Notes under the pieces: generated by a model
The model's database searches: none
Seen by the model: only the letters and a program-made list of their open reading frames with translations
What the model was told of the DNA's origin: nothing
Program-made: the position numbers and the translations under genes
Assembly: GCA_041987545.1 (NCBI GenBank)
Contig: JBHIWH010000004.1
Coordinates: 310,001-374,000 of the forward strand
Reading direction: 5' to 3'
Source of the DNA: JAJRXR01 sp041987545
GTDB taxonomy: Bacteria; Planctomycetota; Phycisphaerae; Phycisphaerales; UBA1924
DNA: 64,000 nucleotides
Shown: piece after piece, positions 62,700-64,000 of the stretch
Position numbering within the stretch: the stretch's first letter is position 1
Layout: every line of letters starts with the position of its first letter

Positions 62700-63529
62700 C
62701 AGACACCGCAGGCACGAAAAAGCCCGGGGGCGCCCGCTCGCTCACATCGACCATCGACCTCAACGCCCCGCCCGAGAAGGTGTGGGAGATGCTCGCCACG
62801 GGCGAGGGCATGAGCCGCTGGTTCCCGATCGACTGCAAGGTCACGCCCGGCGAGGGCGGGGAGATGTGGTTCAGCTGGGGCGAGGGCGTCATGGAGGGCA
62901 CGTCCAAGATCGTCTCGTGGGACCCGCCCCACCGGCTCGTCACCGAGTGGGGCCAGATGCGCGACGAGTTCACGATCGAGGCCAGGGGCGGCGTAACCAC
63001 GCTGACGGTGGTCTCCAGCGGGTTCGGCGAGGGCGCGGAGTGGGACGAGATGCTCGACTCCGTTTCATCGGGCTGGAAGTTCGAGCTGGGCGGGCTCAAG
63101 CACGCGATCGAGTCCCACCCGGGCGAGGACAGGGACGTCGTGCGGGCGGTGCGCCGGTGCGAGCCGGACAAGGACGCGGTGCGGGCGGCCGTGCTCGATC
63201 ACGCGCTCGCGCCCGAGACCGATCTGCGGGCGCTGAACGTCGGCGACGAGTTCGAGCTGGAGCTGGACGGCATGGGGCGCGTGCCCGTGCGTGCCGCGGT
63301 CTCCAGCGCGCCCAGGGACATGGGCCTCGTCGCGCCGTCGCTCAACGACGCGTACATCCGCGTCATGATCGAGCCGCCCTGCGGCGGGTCGGACAAGCCG
63401 GCGCTCGACGTGACGTTCTGGGCCTCGACCTACGGCCTGGACGCGGCGACGCGCGAGAAGCTGGGCCGGGCCATGGCCACAACCCTCGACCGCGTGCTGG
63501 CGGGCAAGGGCGAGGTCGTCGAATTCTGA
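62696..63529 (+). CDS. SRPBCC/AHSA1-family protein
   Basis: 277 residues. The first 150 form a START/AHSA1-like ligand-binding fold ('TIDLNAPPEKVWEMLATGEGMSRWFPIDC', 'SWDPPHRLVTEWGQM', 'GGVTTLTVVSSGFGEG'). The C-terminal half ('DLRALNVGDEFELELDGMGRVPVRAA') is a separate beta-rich region I do not recognise. AHSA1-like proteins next to ArsR-type regulators are frequent; ligands are mostly unknown. AAGGAG precedes the ATG at 62696, and the start overlaps the regulator stop, so expression is coupled. The stop is followed by the convergent GspE/PilB gene end, 19 bases away. Confidence 0.83.
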   Translation: MTDTAGTKKPGGARSLTSTIDLNAPPEKVWEMLATGEGMSRWFPIDCKVTPGEGGEMWFSWGEGVMEGTSKIVSWDPPHRLVTEWGQMRDEFTIEARGGVTTLTVVSSGFGEGAEWDEMLDSVSSGWKFELGGLKHAIESHPGEDRDVVRAVRRCEPDKDAVRAAVLDHALAPETDLRALNVGDEFELELDGMGRVPVRAAVSSAPRDMGLVAPSLNDAYIRVMIEPPCGGSDKPALDVTFWASTYGLDAATREKLGRAMATTLDRVLAGKGEVVEF

Positions 63530-63548
63530 GAACGAACGGGGCTGGGGA

Positions 63549-64000
63549 CTAGCTGGCGGCCTCGGTCACGCGCAGGATCTCCTGCACCGTGGTCATCCCG
63601 TCGGCGACCTTCTTCATCCCGTCCTGGCGGAGCGAGGACATGCCACGCTCCAGGCACAGCCGCCGGAACTCGGCGACGTTCGGGTTCCGCGCGATGATGT
63701 CGCGGAGCTGGTCGTCGATCGTCAGCATCTCGTACAGGCCCACGCGCCCGGCGTACCCGGTCGAGCGGCACTTGTCGCACCCCTTGGGGACCCAGATCTG
63801 CTGCGCGTCCATGCCCTGGATCTCGAGGAACTCGGCCATCTCCTCGCTCGGGGCTTCCTGCTGCGCGCAGTTCTTGCACAGGCGGCGGACGAGCCGCTGG
63901 GCGAGCACGCCGTTGATCGCGGCGCCGACCAGGAACGGCTCGAGCCCGATGTTGACCAGCCGCGTGATCGAGCTGGGCGCGTCGTTGGTGTGCAGCGTCG
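63549..64000 (-). CDS. C-terminal part of a GspE/PilB-type assembly ATPase
   Basis: The frame runs off the window edge; only the last 150 residues are visible. 'LHTNDAPSSITRLVNIGLEPFLVGAAINGVLAQRLVRRLC' is the conserved region after the Walker B and His box of type II secretion/type IV pilus ATPases. The zinc-binding tetracysteine is present as 'CKNC' and 'CDKC', with 'GYAGRVGLYEML' after it. The hexameric ATPase powers pseudopilus or pilus assembly at the cytoplasmic face. It may serve the same machine as the PilM-like operon at 13.4-18.8 kb, but GspE and PilB cannot be told apart from this fragment. Confidence 0.93.
   Translation of the reverse strand, partial: TLHTNDAPSSITRLVNIGLEPFLVGAAINGVLAQRLVRRLCKNCAQQEAPSEEMAEFLEIQGMDAQQIWVPKGCDKCRSTGYAGRVGLYEMLTIDDQLRDIIARNPNVAEFRRLCLERGMSSLRQDGMKKVADGMTTVQEILRVTEAAS

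Overview
The window comes from a high-GC bacterium (roughly 70% G+C by eye) of the Planctomycetota, most likely class Phycisphaerae. Three things point there. Eleven secreted proteins end in the duplicated 'DLAEPFG..DFSDV..FL..F..GCP' domain, known from this group as GC-type dockerin. The 23S and 5S rRNA genes form a unit without 16S. One protein has a PEP-CTERM-like sorting tail of the planctomycete kind. An LpxR-like outer-membrane enzyme indicates a Gram-negative envelope.

Layout. 0-9.7 kb: the end of a glycosyltransferase-like membrane protein, a flippase-like membrane protein, nadE, a DinB-like protein, an unknown protein, and secreted proteins (CRTAC1-like, PEP-CTERM-like, beta-helix-dockerin). 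9.9-13.2 kb: 5S and 23S rRNA on the minus strand, with terminator and a candidate promoter. 13.4-18.8 kb: a type IV pilus/type II secretion-like inner-membrane operon led by an enlarged PilM. 19-24.4 kb: a MEMO-family protein, a small unknown protein, a CusF-like lipoprotein, a family-4-like uracil-DNA glycosylase and a sugar epimerase. 24.5-45.3 kb: a run of ten consecutive minus-strand dockerin-tailed secreted proteins, interrupted only by two AraC regulators. 45.4-49.2 kb: a lone atpA and a cdaA-cdaR pair for c-di-AMP synthesis. 49.3-55.9 kb: NifU-N protein, mutY, a GT2 glycosyltransferase, purE-purK, a DUF6065-like protein, an LpxR-like protein and an unusual voltage-gated-type ion channel. 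55.9-62.7 kb: an acetate uptake and activation operon (DUF4212 small subunit, SSS symporter, acetyl-CoA synthetase, membrane protein), divergent from an ArsR-type regulator with a well-formed promoter and operator. 62.7-64 kb: an SRPBCC protein and the C-terminus of a GspE/PilB ATPase.

How the genes fit together. The dockerin cluster is the most distinctive part. Its members carry signal peptides and display domains (FG-GAP, LVIVD, kelch-like beta propellers, one metzincin protease) on a common C-terminal domain with a conserved cysteine at each end. Two sub-modules repeat the order AraC regulator then FG-GAP-dockerin gene. A 21-bp intergenic element recurs upstream of several cluster genes. 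No cohesin-like partner is visible here, so what the domain anchors to remains open. The pilus/secretion genes at 13-19 kb and 63.5 kb could belong to the same export and display physiology, but that is inference.
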